DNA of 64,000 bases from Fratercula arctica (taxonomy: Eukaryota; Chordata; Aves; Charadriiformes; Alcidae), in the NCBI GenBank assembly GCA_947846985.1, contig CANTUZ010000005.1, positions 11,712,001 through 11,776,000 on the forward strand, written 5' to 3'. How positions within the stretch are numbered: position 1 is the stretch's first letter; every line of letters starts with the position of its first letter. Under the pieces are notes generated by a model. That model searched no databases. It worked only from the letters and a program-made list of their open reading frames with translations, and was not told the DNA's origin. Both the position numbers and the translations under genes were made by a program. Positions 40,436-52,943 of the stretch are shown here, one piece after another.

Positions 40436-40485
40436 AAAATGTATTCTGTATATTCACTGCAAAATGTATTCTGTATATACACTGA
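40436..40485. repeat. 25-bp tandem duplication
   Basis: AAAATGTATTCTGTATAT is followed by TCACTGC in the first unit (40436-40460) and ACACTGA in the second (40461-40485). With two differences in 25 bp, it is a fairly recent slippage or patch duplication. Confidence 0.92.
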
Positions 40486-40801
40486 TGAACGAGGCAAGAT
40501 GGAAGAGAAGAAAAACACCTCAAAAATGAAAATTCAAGTCTGGGTGCAATAAAGTGATGTTTTGTACTGCTATACTTATTAACAAGCCTTGCTTGACTTT
40601 AATATCCAATTCAATCTTGTAGTCCTTATATAGAGAAAAACTTCCAGGGATAGCAGGAAGAGTCTTGGCCCTTCTTAAAATCAGGAGCATAAATAATAGT
40701 TTGTCTAGCTTTCAGTAGCCAGCTATGAACAATTTGTAGTTGTGATAACACTCTAAAGTATTTTGAATTCTGTCTCATTCCACTACATCAAAATGTATCT
40801 T

Positions 40802-40816
40802 GAGAGAGAGAGAGAG
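40802..40816. repeat. (GA)n microsatellite
   Basis: A perfect GA dinucleotide run of about seven units. Confidence 0.9.
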
Positions 40817-43339
40817 TGGTTTTTAATCCCTCTTCTGTTCTGCTTCTTCACTCGGCTGCTCTGTTACTGTCTGTCCTAAACTGGCTCCCTGTACGCTGTG
40901 CAGTGAATTATATAATCGTTCCTTTTCACTGAAGATCAAACACAAGAAACCCTATTCTACTGATTTTTAAAAATCTGACAGGTTCTGGTGTGCCTTTGCA
41001 ACCACATTGCCAGTGAAATTGTCAGAAGAGCATGGTGTGCGAAGACCTGTACGAGCTGCATTGTTTGCCATCTGTTCTGCTATTAAAACAAATTTTTTTG
41101 CTTCCTGACATTACTGGAGATACCATTTCCACAGGTGGGAACTCGTAAAACTGAGATCTTGTTATTTGACAATATGTTATTTGCTCTGATGAAGTAGTGA
41201 CTCATCTCTTTAATGTAACTTCTCTGGGCTGTTCCTTAAAGGAGAATTTAGCCTTGACCACTTCATTCTGTTGGTTTCTTTGTGCTGGCATGAGCTTACG
41301 TGCTATATATAGCAGCTGTGCAAAGTCTGAAAAAACAATCTGAAAAGTAAGTTGAGAAATTGGGGTGTTTAATTGGCTTGAGCTCACCTCCCAGCCTCAT
41401 GAATACTGGAGCTTACACAGAGAAGATGATAGGACCGAGTGGCTGTGCTCAAGGCAAAGGGCAGGCGACGGGATCTTGCTTCTGGAAATTGTGTCATTGT
41501 GGCAGGAAAAATATGGTGCTTGGCTGGTCAAAGAAAGGCATTGGGAAGAAATATGTGAAAATATCCAGTGTATTGAATATCAGTGTTTCTTTATGTCACT
41601 ATCAGTTTCAGGACAGACAGCATGCTTGGATTTTGAGGGATATGCAAGAACTCTAAATCTGGATAGAAAGACTTAATTTTGAGAGAGTGAGAGTTGCTAA
41701 TTGAGGCTAAAATGGATATTGCAGAATGACTGAATACTTCACTGAAACTTTCATCTCAAACTCTAAAACATCAGTCTCATTCTTTGAATCAATATGTATA
41801 TCTCCGAGAAAATCCTTTCTTTATGATGTATGGGTATGATGCTGAAGTCAAAACACACATGCTGTCTGCAGGCCTTACAGAGGTGAGAGATGACAGACTC
41901 ACCAAGCTACTTGTTTTATTAAATGTGTGGTGCTTGAAGGGAAGGGGCACAAATAATAATTATTTTAATTTTATGGATCAGTAAGTATGTTTCCCTGATG
42001 CACAACGAGCACTTCAAAACTGATCAGTCTTTCTGCACTGTAGGCTTCAAGTTCAGCATTGCTTAAAGCACCCAGCACTGCTGGCAGTTACCATCCTGGA
42101 AAATGTCAGTTTTCAAATTTGTTGTCAAATTGGAGGTCATACGTGAATTTAAGCAAACCTAATCCCTTAAATGGTTGAAGTACTTTCTTGCAAAACTTTT
42201 TGAAGTTATCCTTGGCCCATGAATGCAAACTGTGGCATTAAGACACAGACTTGAAGTTATTAATATCTTAGTTCTTACTGTTGTCATGGAATCTGTGGCA
42301 CATTCCTACAAGGAGTAATGCACTTATCTCACCAGACAGTACAATCAATGCTTGGCTTACCCTTTCCCCATTCTGATTCTTAGTTTATATCAATGTGATG
42401 GAGACTTTATGACATTTCTTTGACATGGAGATGAGACCATTAAGTCTCACCTGTCTTTCAGAATGCTTTCTGCAGCTCTGGCTTCCCTTACCTGTTTTCA
42501 CTGATCTGATCTGACTGATATGGAAACTCTTTTTATATTGCAACAGATACTCCAAACCACAAATTGTACAGATCTGGAACACAAATTTATTCATTCCTAG
42601 TGTTCATCTAGCCCATGGTAGTTACCATATGACTGAGCAGCTCTGGGAAGTGATTGGACACTTTCAGATGGTGTACTTTCTGTTGAGTAAGATGATTTTT
42701 ACCATATACCTCTCACATTGTAAATCAGATATGCCATTGTATATGGTTTGATGAATAACTCCGCAAGTCAAACTAAAGAGACAAGAGGGGCAAAATAACT
42801 TGCCTATTCTAGTCATAGGAATGGTAATTCTTTCAAGAGGTGCAGAGATAAGATTTTGTTTTAAAGTTGAATTGCTGTTGGCTACAGGTCATTACTTGTT
42901 CTGATATGCCTTTGTATAGATGCTATATCTCTAACAGTCCTTCCTCTGCTGCTAGTGCCTGTGATTTCAGAAGCTGGGGTCCAAATGAAAACACAGATGT
43001 GCAGTGGGTTAAAATGTATCTGCTCTGCTCTTAAGGAACCATTTCTGGAATACTCTTTTTGTTTTTTTAATATTAACCAACTAACCTGAACTTCCCCTTC
43101 TACACAGGTGCTGGAGCGTGTTTGTCACCTTCTAAGGTGAAGCTGAAGCACCAGTGAATATGTTTTTTTGCCTCGTATTTATCTGAACTTTGCAAACAGG
43201 CGCTGGTTGTTTAACACCTTATTATTCCCCAGCTTCCAGATGCTGCCCCACATCCTTTTCTCCCTCTCTGAATCATTATCTGTAACAGCCTGGCATGAAT
43301 GAGGCTTCATGGGACTCATTACAATCCCTTTTCCCTCTT

Positions 43340-43510
43340 GGAATTTCTCCTGGGCATGATGGAGATAAACTGATAGAGTTGTATGGGTAAAGCTTGCACT
43401 ACAGTGTTGATACTGTTATTGTCTGGATAAATAGGATATTTGAGCTGCCTGCTAATAATCTGGCAGCTGCCTGTTAATAACCTTTCATAAAATTCAAACA
43501 TTTTAGAAAT
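43340..43510. promoter_or_regulatory. Candidate conserved noncoding element
   Basis: A segment with CAGCTG E-boxes and TAAT cores. It contains a 22-bp tandem pair, AGCTGCCTG(C/T)TAATAA-type units at 43443-43464 and 43465-43486, four differences apart. E-box and homeodomain words in tandem suggest an enhancer-like module, inferred from motif content only. A 93-codon minus-strand frame crosses it but is unrecognisable. Confidence 0.22.
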
Positions 43511-43739
43511 TCTGCGCTCTGGCAGCAGTCTAATCTGGAATACATGGGGAGTTTTTAAGATGACGATGATCAATTGTTGTTCGTGAACAGAAATTAACAT
43601 AATATTATTTAGTTAAGATATTAGGATAAGAGATTTACATACACTAGGAACTGGGGAACATTTCAGAAGAGGAGGAACAGGAAGGGTGGGTTGAAACCTT
43701 GGTTAGAAAGGAGCCAGCCTGCTGGCTTGAAAAACTTAA

Positions 43740-45165
43740 AGTGCTAAAACTTGTAAGGAAGCTGACAGATGTAGAGGAGCACAGATGTCAGGTGGCTGCA
43801 ATCCCCCGAAACGGCCATGGCTAACGTTCAGTGCGTGTCTGAAAAAGCTGGGAAGAAAGCAGCATAATTGCAGTAAGTCCAGAAAGCAAATCAGACTCCT
43901 TATGTCAGTTGACAGCGTGTCCAATATAGCAACAGACCAAGGGCAAAACTTGCCAGTAACTAGAAGCCTGGAAAATGAGATGGGAGAACTGGGATGCTTG
44001 GTTTCATATGATGAGCCTGACAGAGAGGCAGCTCAGTGACCTTGCAGAAAGAGAGTAATCGATGGATGTGATGTTCCCAGGTTATCAACTACACAAATTG
44101 ACAGTATAAGATGTGCCTGTGGAGGGGTGGCATTGTTTTTGAAGTCTAAAATGAAGTGTAACAGAATGAAATTATTGTTGAAAAAGAAAATGGTATGAAA
44201 TCCCTGTGGTTGTAAGTATCATACTGTAATAATAAAAATGTAGCATTAGGATTGTATAACTACTCCCACCCCCAATCAGGAAATAGATAGAGGATAGAGA
44301 TCAGAAGTGTTAAGTGAGTTTAGAGAATCTGCAAATTCAGGTACTAACACTGGGAGTTTTCAGCTACCAATAGAATTAATGACTCATCATCTATGACAGG
44401 ACATAGAAACAATTTTTTTTTGAGGTAGTAAATAGCTGATTTCTAGAACATCTAATCTTCAGTCCCAGAAAAGGCTTTGGTCCTGAATAGTGCACAGGAC
44501 CAGCTCAAGAAATATGTAGGAGAGCTGATCTGTAATAGCAATTACAATATGATTAGGTTTAACACTGCAGCAGAAGAGACTAAACGAAATAAATCCAGAA
44601 CACAAGTGTTCAATTTAAAGGAAGGGAACTGCATACTAATAAGGCAACTGCTTAAAAGGAAGAGAAAGTATTAAGGGAGGAGAAGGCTAAAAAGCAAGAA
44701 GCCTAGAGGTAGCCTAGACACTTTTTAAAAATACTGTATTAGAACTCAAGACAAGCTCTGTGATGAAATTTGAAAAGAAACCAGAGTGGTCCAGTAAAAA
44801 CCCTATATGGCTCAGTAGAAAATTAAGGTGACTATCACGTAGAGAGGACTGGAATTTCTAATGGAAAGTTTGTTCTCCAGAAGAGAACAGGCAGATCAAA
44901 TGTAACCAGGAAATTAAGAAGGCTAAGAGAGATTTTGAGGAGCACCTTGCATAGGATGCAAAAAATTCATAGTTAAAAGTTATTTCAATATAAGAAAAGC
45001 AGGAAGATTGCAGAAGTCCATCCTGTCCACAAAAATGGCTCTAGAAAGGATGCCAGGAATGCTGGATCATGAGTCTGACTTCCATCCTTCAACAAATGGT
45101 AAACTTGATAAAAAAGATTATAATTACGGAGCATATAGATAAACTGTCAGGAAAAAAAACAAATC
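43740..45165 (+). mobile_element. Ancient CR1/L3-type LINE, central part
   Basis: A much older and more mutated LINE than the CR1 copies elsewhere. Its ORF2 can be followed in pieces in the order expected for this clade. A TxARSLxNKxxELxxLV-type endonuclease start reads here as TRSLENEMGELGCLV near 43950. AGAAAGAGAGTAATCGATGG near 44049 and GGGGTGGCATTGTTTTTG near 44124 follow. An ALGLYNYSHPQ segment lies near 44250, and an NSAQDQL...NMIRFN segment at 44477-44562. Near 44930 comes FEEHLA, then GSRKDARN...SLTS near 45036-45090, the start of the reverse transcriptase. Both ends are blurred and the 3' part is missing. Confidence 0.82.
43785..45140 (+). pseudogene. LINE ORF2 relic (endonuclease to early RT)
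   Basis: Decayed apurinic endonuclease plus the start of a reverse transcriptase. Catalytic landmarks are broken: the GDFNYP motif reads GSFQLP at about 44351-44368, and the SDHN motif near the endonuclease end reads SNYN at about 44536-44547. The RT entry motif, NYRPVSLTS in living relatives, survives only as N-x-GS-stop-V-stop-LPS-like codons around 45056. Many stops and frame changes separate the pieces; the longest open patches are 43785-44039 (84 codons) and 44477-44674 (65 codons). The assignment rests on recalled CR1/L3-family layout, not on a database search. Confidence 0.78.
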
Positions 45166-48100
45166 TCTATTAGAACTGGGTTTTATGAGAAATCTGAATT
45201 TCCCAGCCACCCTTTCAGTTATCTGAATTGGGTCAAGGTGCCGCTGGTTTCTATACTAGGTACTCGCACCTGCTACGCAGTCTCACCCATGATGACTTTT
45301 TTCTGTTTTGTTTTCATTAGTCTAAAGCAAGACAGAAATCTCTATTTTCAGGAGTCACTAGGGAAATAATGATGTTTCTCTAGGAAGAAGGTCAAATAAG
45401 AAGGGAGTGAATAGCAGGGTATGCGTAATAACATAGAGTGTGCGTGTTTTTGGTGAGGAAGGACTGGGTGGTGCGTAAACCAGATGGCAAAGGAATTTTG
45501 GAGAATGTGTCCCATACATAGGAGGAAACAAAGCAGCTGAAAGCATGGATGGAGACAGAGTTGTGTGTTTATCTGTGGCATATGCAGGAGCAAGGGGTGC
45601 ATGTAATAGATGGCGGAAAGCAGTTGCTTAGATTGGTGTTTTCTTGTTGCAGGGCTGTTGTGGCTGTCCTTCATCCATGCAGTTGACCACCTGGCCTTCT
45701 AGGCTATTTTGTGCGGATCCCATGCCTGCTTCTTTCACAATTAGTTTAACTCCAGATCTGTGCCTGTCATTATTGCATGCATACAGGAGGCATGGATGAT
45801 GGGCTAAAGGGATTGTGAACATAAAGCAGAAATTGAAGGTGGCTTCAAGTGTATGGACAATAAGGACTTTGTGTTCTGGGATCTGGGGTTTTGCCTGCTT
45901 TGGACTTACAAATAACCTTTGAAAACACTGAGCAGCTCCTTGAGAGAGAACATTTTTACATTTGTAACTGCAGAGGCTGCTGCAGTAACTAAATACACAA
46001 TGAGGTCAAAAGGTCTAAACAGAGCTCAGGATCTTAGTAAAGTCAATAAATTTAAAGGAAGCATATTTGTAAAGTCTTTGGACAAATAAACCAAATACTA
46101 TGCTGCAATTATTATGGCATCATCAAAGCTAGCATCTCTGGTATTCTAAAATTTGCTCTTCAAGTTAACACATTTATTACTCGGGGAGGGTCAAACAGTG
46201 AATTTATTTGCAACTAATACCACAGGCTACCATCAAGGAAGCATATATGGTTTTGAATTGTCTGAATTATCATTCTTATCTAAACAGATCTGTTGATCAT
46301 TAATGACCTAGAAACCCTTAGGGCATGACAGGCAAGTGAGAAAAATCCAATAAGCTCTCCAGCACTGCAGAATACCAAGAAGTGAAAATGCTACTATTGC
46401 ATCCTTATAGCATGCCTGTGAAACACTGCATGAATTAGTAAACAGGACCTTCTGGGTGCTACATGCTGACTTTCAGTTCTCTTAGCATATACAGAGATCT
46501 ACTGAGTACAGCCTTTCATTCAAACAGTACCTATTTTCAAACAATATACTATCAATTAAAATTATAAAAATAATGGAGTGTATACAAACATACTAATTGT
46601 CATTTAGGGCCTTAAGAATATCTTTAACATGAACATGGCATTCCTGACACTACTTTCTTTTATTATTATTTAAAGCCAACTCAAGCACTTCTAACAAATG
46701 AGTATGTTCACTTATGTGAAATAAAGACATTGCCAATGACGACACGTCTGTATGTCACAGTTACCTTCCATGCCTTACTGAGTCAAAAATCCTGGTGTGT
46801 GACCCCTTACTATGTGTCAGTGAATGGGATGAGAAAAACTTAATTTGCTACTTCCATCAGATGTCACCAAAGATCATAATTTTCTATTGGCTTTCCCACA
46901 TTTAAGCATGTTTCTCTCTTTATTAAGAAGCAAGAAGTTCCTGTTTTAAGAAACTGCATTAGTAAGAGGACCTCTTAGATTTACCAGAAAAAAGTCCAGT
47001 GGTATACCATAGGTTGTAAAATGAAGAGGGGTTGCTGGTCAAGGGCACCTGGGGCTAGTCACTTGAGGCCTGATTCAGACAAAGTGTCTTATCTACTGTC
47101 TAGTGTCTATCCAGTAATTTTTAATGTATTTTAGAGCAATAAAACAGTCTTTCTAGTTCTAGAGCTCTACTGAAAACTCTCACCCATTCCACCAGAAATG
47201 CCATTTGGATTAAACCACTTTAATAAAAGCATACTGATCTCTTCCTTAAATAATGCTTTTTTCCCCAAAATATTTTGCTTTGCAAGGGTCAACTGTATCA
47301 AAGTTGATGTGTGGTGGTAGAGTTCAAGAGATAAAACTTTCTGTAGATTTCTTCCCCCCTATAATAACCAGGCTTGAGCACAAGAGCCTGTCAGCCCTCT
47401 CCATATCTGTGCAGCACAGGAGACATTTCTCAGCCACGTTTGGGGACAACATGTCAGCTCTGATTAGCTGTGCTAGGAGGCTAGTGTTTTAGTGTGGGGC
47501 ATGGTGCTGCTCTAACCTGCCTTCGGTACCCAAGTTAGTTTATCCTCTGATGTGGACAGCATGAGCTGTGTTGGCTGTGGGGTTATGGGAATAGTTGAAT
47601 TAACTCTGCATTATGCTCTGTTGCATGGTGCAGGCATGCCCTCTCTGCTATGAAATCATTTGTATGTAAGAGGAGAGGGAGGAAGATTCACTAAAGTCCA
47701 ATATTCCTCCTTTAAAGTAGTAATGGAATAATGTCTGCTGAGTACAGTACCAGCTTTTCCCCAGTGAACAAATAAGAAGAAAATCAAATAGTGGTTAGCA
47801 GCTCAGTAAGAGAGGAATCAATCTGTCTTAACTCTGAATAAGGCATGGGTCATGTAGAATAAACAGTAGATGTGCATGTAGTAAAGAGGTATATCATAAT
47901 GAATACGCACAGACTTAATCCTCGTATTTCCTAATACATTAATATTGTATTAATATGAATACTTTTCATATTCTTGTAAATTATTCTTATAAGTAATATA
48001 TGAACATATTTAAGAAATCTTGGCTTAATGATACTATATTCTTACTAATGGTTTACTTTTTTTTTTCATTTTTGAATGGTGATCTGCATGTTTTTTCTTG

Positions 48101-48233
48101 TACTCAGGTGCATATATTTATTTATAATATACAGAATAGCAAGTGAAATAAAGTTTCCGGTGTATGTTTTGCATATGGCTACATTTGTCTTGGGTTACTT
48201 GTTATTTTGTCCAACACAAAAAGTGCTTTTTTT
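45166..48233. other. Non-genic unique DNA
   Basis: No gene was recognised. A 108-codon minus-strand frame at 45348-45674 overlaps another minus-strand frame at 45358-45546 and is rich in H, L and P with no family resemblance. The ancient LINE may extend a little into the start of this stretch but can no longer be followed. Confidence 0.55.
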
Positions 48234-48844
48234 AGCAGCCCAGAAAGCCAATCATATCCTGGGCTGCATCAGGAGAAGCGTGGCCAGCAGGCTGAGGGAG
48301 GTGATTCTCCCCCTCTACTCCACTCTCGTGAAACCCCACCTGGAGTACTGTGTCCAGTTCTGGAGCCCCTACTACAAGAGAGATATGGATGTGCTGGAGG
48401 GCCACGAGGATGATCAGAGGGCTGGAGCACCTCTCCTATAAGGAGAGACTGAGGGTGTTGGGGTTGTTCAGTCTGGAGAAAAGAAGGCTCCAAGAAGACC
48501 TTATAGCGGCCTACCAGTATCTTAACGGGGCCTACAAGAAAGCTGGTGAGGGACTTTTTAGAATGTCGGGTAATGGTAGGATGAGAGGGAATGGATTAAA
48601 ACTAGAGATGGGTCGATTCAGACTGGACGTTAGGAAGAAGTTCTTCACCATGAGGGTGGTGAGACACTGGAACAGGTTGCCCAGAGAGGTGGTGGAAGCC
48701 CCATCCCTGGAAGTTTTTAAGGCCAGGCTGGATGGGGCTCTGAGCAGCCTGGTCTAGTGGGAGGTGTCCCTGCCCATGGCAGGGGGATTGGAACTAGATG
48801 ATCTTTAAGGTCCCTTCCAACCCTAACAATTCTATGATTATATG
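48234..48844 (+). mobile_element. CR1 LINE 3' end, about 0.6 kb
   Basis: A 5'-truncated CR1 starting at CAGCCCAGAAAGCCAATCA in the C-terminal part of ORF2. It runs through the 3' untranslated end (GGGATTGGAACTAGATGATC, AAGGTCCCTTCCAACCCTAA) to the octamer tail TTCTATGATTATATG. It is less diverged than the LINE at 43.7 kb. Confidence 0.96.
48235..48757 (+). pseudogene. CR1 ORF2 C-terminus with frameshift
   Basis: The C-terminal tail of CR1 ORF2, downstream of the RT catalytic core. The first frame reads [18 protein letters not shown] and [19 protein letters not shown], then breaks near 48397, where about 14 bp that normally encode part of ERVQRRAT appear deleted. The second frame continues [38 protein letters not shown] and ends at the usual stop (LDGALSSLV) at 48757. 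The split is visible as two overlapping frames, 48076-48441 and 48350-48757. Codons 5' of 48235 in the first frame are flanking DNA, not CR1. Confidence 0.9.
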
Positions 48845-49670
48845 CCCCGAATAAACTTGCCAGGTATCTTTCAGACAACAGACTAGAAAGAAGACCTAAC
48901 CCTGTGAATAGAAATCAGCCATATTTTATTAAGATAACTTGCTATTAAATATAGTGTACAAAAGGCAGTTTAAAAATCTGCCAGGAATGAAACAAAACAA
49001 ACAGAAAAAGGGAACAGGTGATATGGCATAAGAAGCAAGAAATAAGGCTTGATGCCAAGGTGGACATGACAGTTCTTGACTGGAGAGAGGAAATGGGTTC
49101 TGCACAGTAACTAGGAAACTCGAAGGGTGAACAGTGATGACAGAGCAGAGGGAAGAAGATCCTGATCTAACAACATCAGGAAACAATGCAAGAACTCAGT
49201 CTTCCAGCTTTACTTGCAGTAGCTGTTAAGTAAATTTGGTGTGTCTTGTACTTTGATACTTTCATGCAGTAGGTGATGTGATACCTTACTCGTTTTAGGG
49301 GGTCCAGATAAGCCGGGTCAGTGATTCACCCTGGTTATGAGAACTCCTTTGCACGCCTCCAAGAACCAGTTGGTGACTGAACTAAAAATGTTCCCTCCAT
49401 TGGGTCTTCTGGCTGGTGAGTATTCCCTTCTTCAGCTGGCCAAGTTGGTGGGTGGTTGTGCTAATTACTTGTCATGCAATGCAAGTCTAACGAGGCCTTT
49501 AGTTTTGGATAATAATAAAACATTCTCTTTGATTAATGCAGATGACTAATTCATTAATCCATATCCACTGTTGTATTTCAATAAAAATGTGTGATACATA
49601 TAGATTTCTGCTTCTTGAAAAAACAGACATTTTCTTTATTTATTATTTCATGACAAATTAATAAATTTCC
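48845..49670. other. Spacer between two CR1 copies
   Basis: About 0.8 kb of unique sequence without a recognisable gene. Small frames on both strands match nothing known. Confidence 0.6.
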
Positions 49671-50174
49671 CTGTACAAGAGGGACATTGAAGTGCTGGAG
49701 CAGGTCCAGAGGAGAGCTACCAAGCTGGTGAGGGGTTTGGAGACCAAGTCATATGAGGAGAGGCTGAGGGAGCTGGGCATGTTTAGTTTGGAGAAGAGGA
49801 GGCTGAGGGGAGCCCTCATTGCCCTCTACAACTACCTGAAAGGAGGGTGTAGAGAGGTGGGTGTTGGCCTCTTCTCCCAGGTGACTAATGACAGGACCAG
49901 AGGAAATGGTCTGAAGCTGTGGCAGGGGAGGTTTAGATTAGCTATTAGGAAGAATTACTTTACTGAAGGAGTGGTCAGGCACTGGAACAGCCTGCCCAGG
50001 GAGGTGGTTGAGTCACCATCCCTAGAGGTATTTAAGAAATGTGTAGATTTGGCACTTCAGGGCATGCTCTAGTGGCAGAGATTGTAGGGGTTTTTTTTTT
50101 TGTGTGTGTGTGTATGGTTGGACTCGATGATCTCAAAGGTCCTTTCCAACCATGAAGGTTCTATGATCCTATGA
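49671..50174 (+). mobile_element. CR1 LINE 3' end, second subfamily
   Basis: A 5'-truncated CR1 starting at about CTGTACAAGAGGGACATTGA. Its 3' end (GGTTGGACTCGATGATCTCA, AAGGTCCTTTCCAACCATGA, TTCTATGATCCTATGA) differs from the copies at 28.9 and 48.8 kb and matches the reversed fragment at 12629-12742. It is therefore from a different CR1 subfamily. A T11(GT)n tract lies in its 3' untranslated part at about 50089-50113. Confidence 0.96.
49692..50072 (+). pseudogene. CR1 ORF2 C-terminal fragment, open frame
   Basis: The last 126 codons of CR1 ORF2 with no stop or frameshift, from [16 protein letters not shown] through [15 protein letters not shown] and [18 protein letters not shown] to the natural stop after LALQGML. 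It lacks the endonuclease and all RT motifs and has no promoter or start of its own. The open frame reflects relatively recent insertion rather than function. The first codon is CTG-like sequence inside the element, not a true start. Confidence 0.92.
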
Positions 50175-52499
50175 ATAACAAGTATTTTGCTACCTCTTTA
50201 CTGTTGCTCGAATCAGATTCTATGTGTGGCTTTTAGTTGGACCACTGTATTTCAGGTCCCTTCATCTTTTTTTGTCTGATTCTGATATAACTCAAATGTT
50301 TTCCCTTTTAGTTGTCTGGTAAATTATTATTGTCTTAGGCCATCATCTTTTTCCTGCTTACATGCAAGCATTATGATAGACATGCTGGATTTGGAGAAGT
50401 CTATACCTTTCTGCAAGTAAGTCCCACTATAGCATTACAATGCATTATTAATTCTGCATTTAAGAGATTAAGATAAATCACACACTGGGTATTATAATGA
50501 AGCTTTGGGATTTAAGGATGTAAGGTGAGTTTGGTATCTCCTTAAGAGAGGTCATGAGGCTAGAGGGAGTTTGCTACTAGAGATCTTAAAGGAATTTTCT
50601 TGGGGCCAAACATGTGATGCTTTCATTATTGCCCTTTGTGGAATAATGAAGAGTTTGCTAATGAAACCTGCTGTTGGCATGCAGCTGGGAAACATTGTTA
50701 TTGTGCAAGAGAATTACAGTATGATAAAGAGGAACTGAATAACCTTGAGGACAGGTAAAGATAAAAGAGATTAAATTCAGTAGCTGAGAGAACAGGTTAT
50801 TGAACTTAGAGACTGTTTGTGAGAGCTTTCTCCTATGAGACAGTAGCTGCCCCCTAACCTAGTCAAGGTCAGGATCTGCTAAGTTTCAGTCACTATTCAT
50901 GTGAAAAACTGCTTATAGCTTGAACATCATGGCACTGTTACCAAATGAAAGCTGTTGCAAGTTTTACAAGTTATGTATTTTCCTGTCTTTCCTACTGGAC
51001 AGGAGCACAGCTCCTGGAAACACAAGGAAGGTGGCAACACCAAATAGACACTCAGTAGTACAAGCTTGTTTCACCTGCTTGGCACAAGAAGAAAAGAGAA
51101 GCTTAATTCACTTGTCCATCCAATTTGAAGACAGAATCTGTCTCGCAGGAGAGTAAATTAGCAAGTAGGATCAAGAATATTCTGTTGCAAGTTTTCTGCG
51201 CTCTCCAGTTGAAATACTTTCACTATAAATAAAATAAGTTAATACTAATTGCAACAGGAACTGCACTTGGTCTTACAAACAAATCATCCAGCTACCAAGC
51301 TGTGGGTTCGTTTTCACTTTCTGGCCCAAAGACTTATCAGAGTTTTTGTTTAGTTGGTTTTGACAGGTAACCGCCTTTCTCAGTGTTAAACTGACTGGCA
51401 AATGCATTCCTCAGCAGACAGGCTTCCTGAAGAAAGGCTTGAGTGTTTGAAACTGCTAGGTTTTTTCCTAACTGCATTAGGTCGTTTAATAAAAGGTGTC
51501 ATCTGCCTTGACAAACATTGCTTCCTATTTTCTAGGCATGAGAAAGTGCAGTTTCATAACTGGCTTCTGTGCTACTGCTAAAAGCTAGGGCCTAGCTCCC
51601 ACTTGCCTCCCATATGCTACTTCTATGATTTATATTGCATTATGGGTGAAACTTGACAGAAAAAAAAGAAATTACTGCCAGGTCGATTGACAAATGTTGA
51701 TACTAGAACCAGAGAAGGGGTGGAAATCTCTAGTAGGCTGAGTGATGCTGCCCCTTGGGCCAGCACTGGCCTCATGGACATGATGAAACTGTGCCCAAAG
51801 GATCCTTATTCATCATTAATGTGCTGGAAATGCATAGTACTGTGCTACTTATGTTCCTGTTGAATTCAGACCACATTCTTTGCACACCAGTTTTAATTTA
51901 GAACATTGATGAAAATGCATTTGAGATGTTCATTGTAACAGCAACAGCAGTAACTCATAATCTCTGCCAACAATAAGTACTGTATTGATCCACAAGGATG
52001 GGACTCTGGGAACAAAATGCTGCCCAAAAGCTGGATATGTATCTTTTCTGATTCTTTCTTAAACATCTTCCAGCAGTGGTCCTGCAGTGGCATCTCTCTC
52101 TCATTATTTTTCACAATTGGAAGGCTTTTTCCCCTTCTCATGAGATCTTTTGTGCTGTACAATAGGTCTTAGGTTTACTGTTGTTTCAAGTTCCCTTGTG
52201 GATTTTTTTCCTTTTCAAAGAGTTTCAAAGTAATCCTTCTTTACTGATCTTTCACAATCACCAAAACACTGGAAGAGCATACAGACTGTGACAGAAAACA
52301 ATAAAGTCAGGGCAATTCCCAGCTGAGGGTGATAGGTACCATACATCCATCACATACATTTAGGTGTTAGAGAGAAAATTAAGCCCCTTGTTAAAGTTGT
52401 GGCATTGCGCCAGGGTGTTGGAAGGACATACAACACTTCCCATCATTAAATGAGGATTTAATGTTCAGGGTGCTGAAATGCTTCTCATTTTTTCTAAAC

Positions 52500-52640
52500 C
52501 AAACCTTCATTAGCATGTTTGTTTAAACAGCACGAAGTGTCCCATTCCTACTGCACAACAGTGGCCTCCAGGGTTTGTTTGCAGCTGCCAGTCCTGTGCG
52601 ATAGGCACTTGGACGTCATCTGCACAATGTGTCTGCTTTG
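52500..52640. promoter_or_regulatory. Candidate enhancer-like segment with forkhead words
   Basis: It contains CATGTTTGTTTAAACAGC (tandem forkhead-type TGTTT cores and a GTTTAAAC palindrome), then GGGTTTGTTTGCAGCTGCCAG with an E-box and GACGTCATC (CRE-like). No repeat features were seen. This is a composition-based suggestion only. Confidence 0.2.
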
Positions 52641-52943
52641 TGCTGGAAAAAATATGATTTTTAAAGGGTCAGATTACTGACTGGTGAGAAGTGGAAATAG
52701 GTTCATAAAACCAGTAGTAGTAGGTGCAAAACTGGGCCTCTGTTTTAGTTCCTTAATTGCTTTCCACAGAGTTTTATTTCTGCTTGCAGGGCATTTTTAT
52801 TCAAGGGTAGTAAGATTCTGGAAATCAGTGTTTGTAATGGAAATTGTGACCTGACTTTAATGTTAGTCTTGCTGACTGTCTTCTGAAAAAGCTGTACCTT
52901 AAGAAATACTGACTATGACAAATCTGTCTCTGCAGTGAAACAC

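Larger units (their letters stand above)
34041..43739. other. Non-genic unique DNA
   Basis: No gene was recognised. The stretch contains tandem duplications at 35661, 40436 and 43443, a GA microsatellite at 40802, an A-run at 38180 and two regulatory-looking segments at 35860 and 43340. The frames at 41360-41676 overlap in two registers and match nothing known. Confidence 0.55.

Noticed and set aside
45348..45674. 108-codon minus-strand frame
   Set aside because: Rich in H, L and P with no family resemblance, and another minus-strand frame overlaps it. Expected by chance at this window size.
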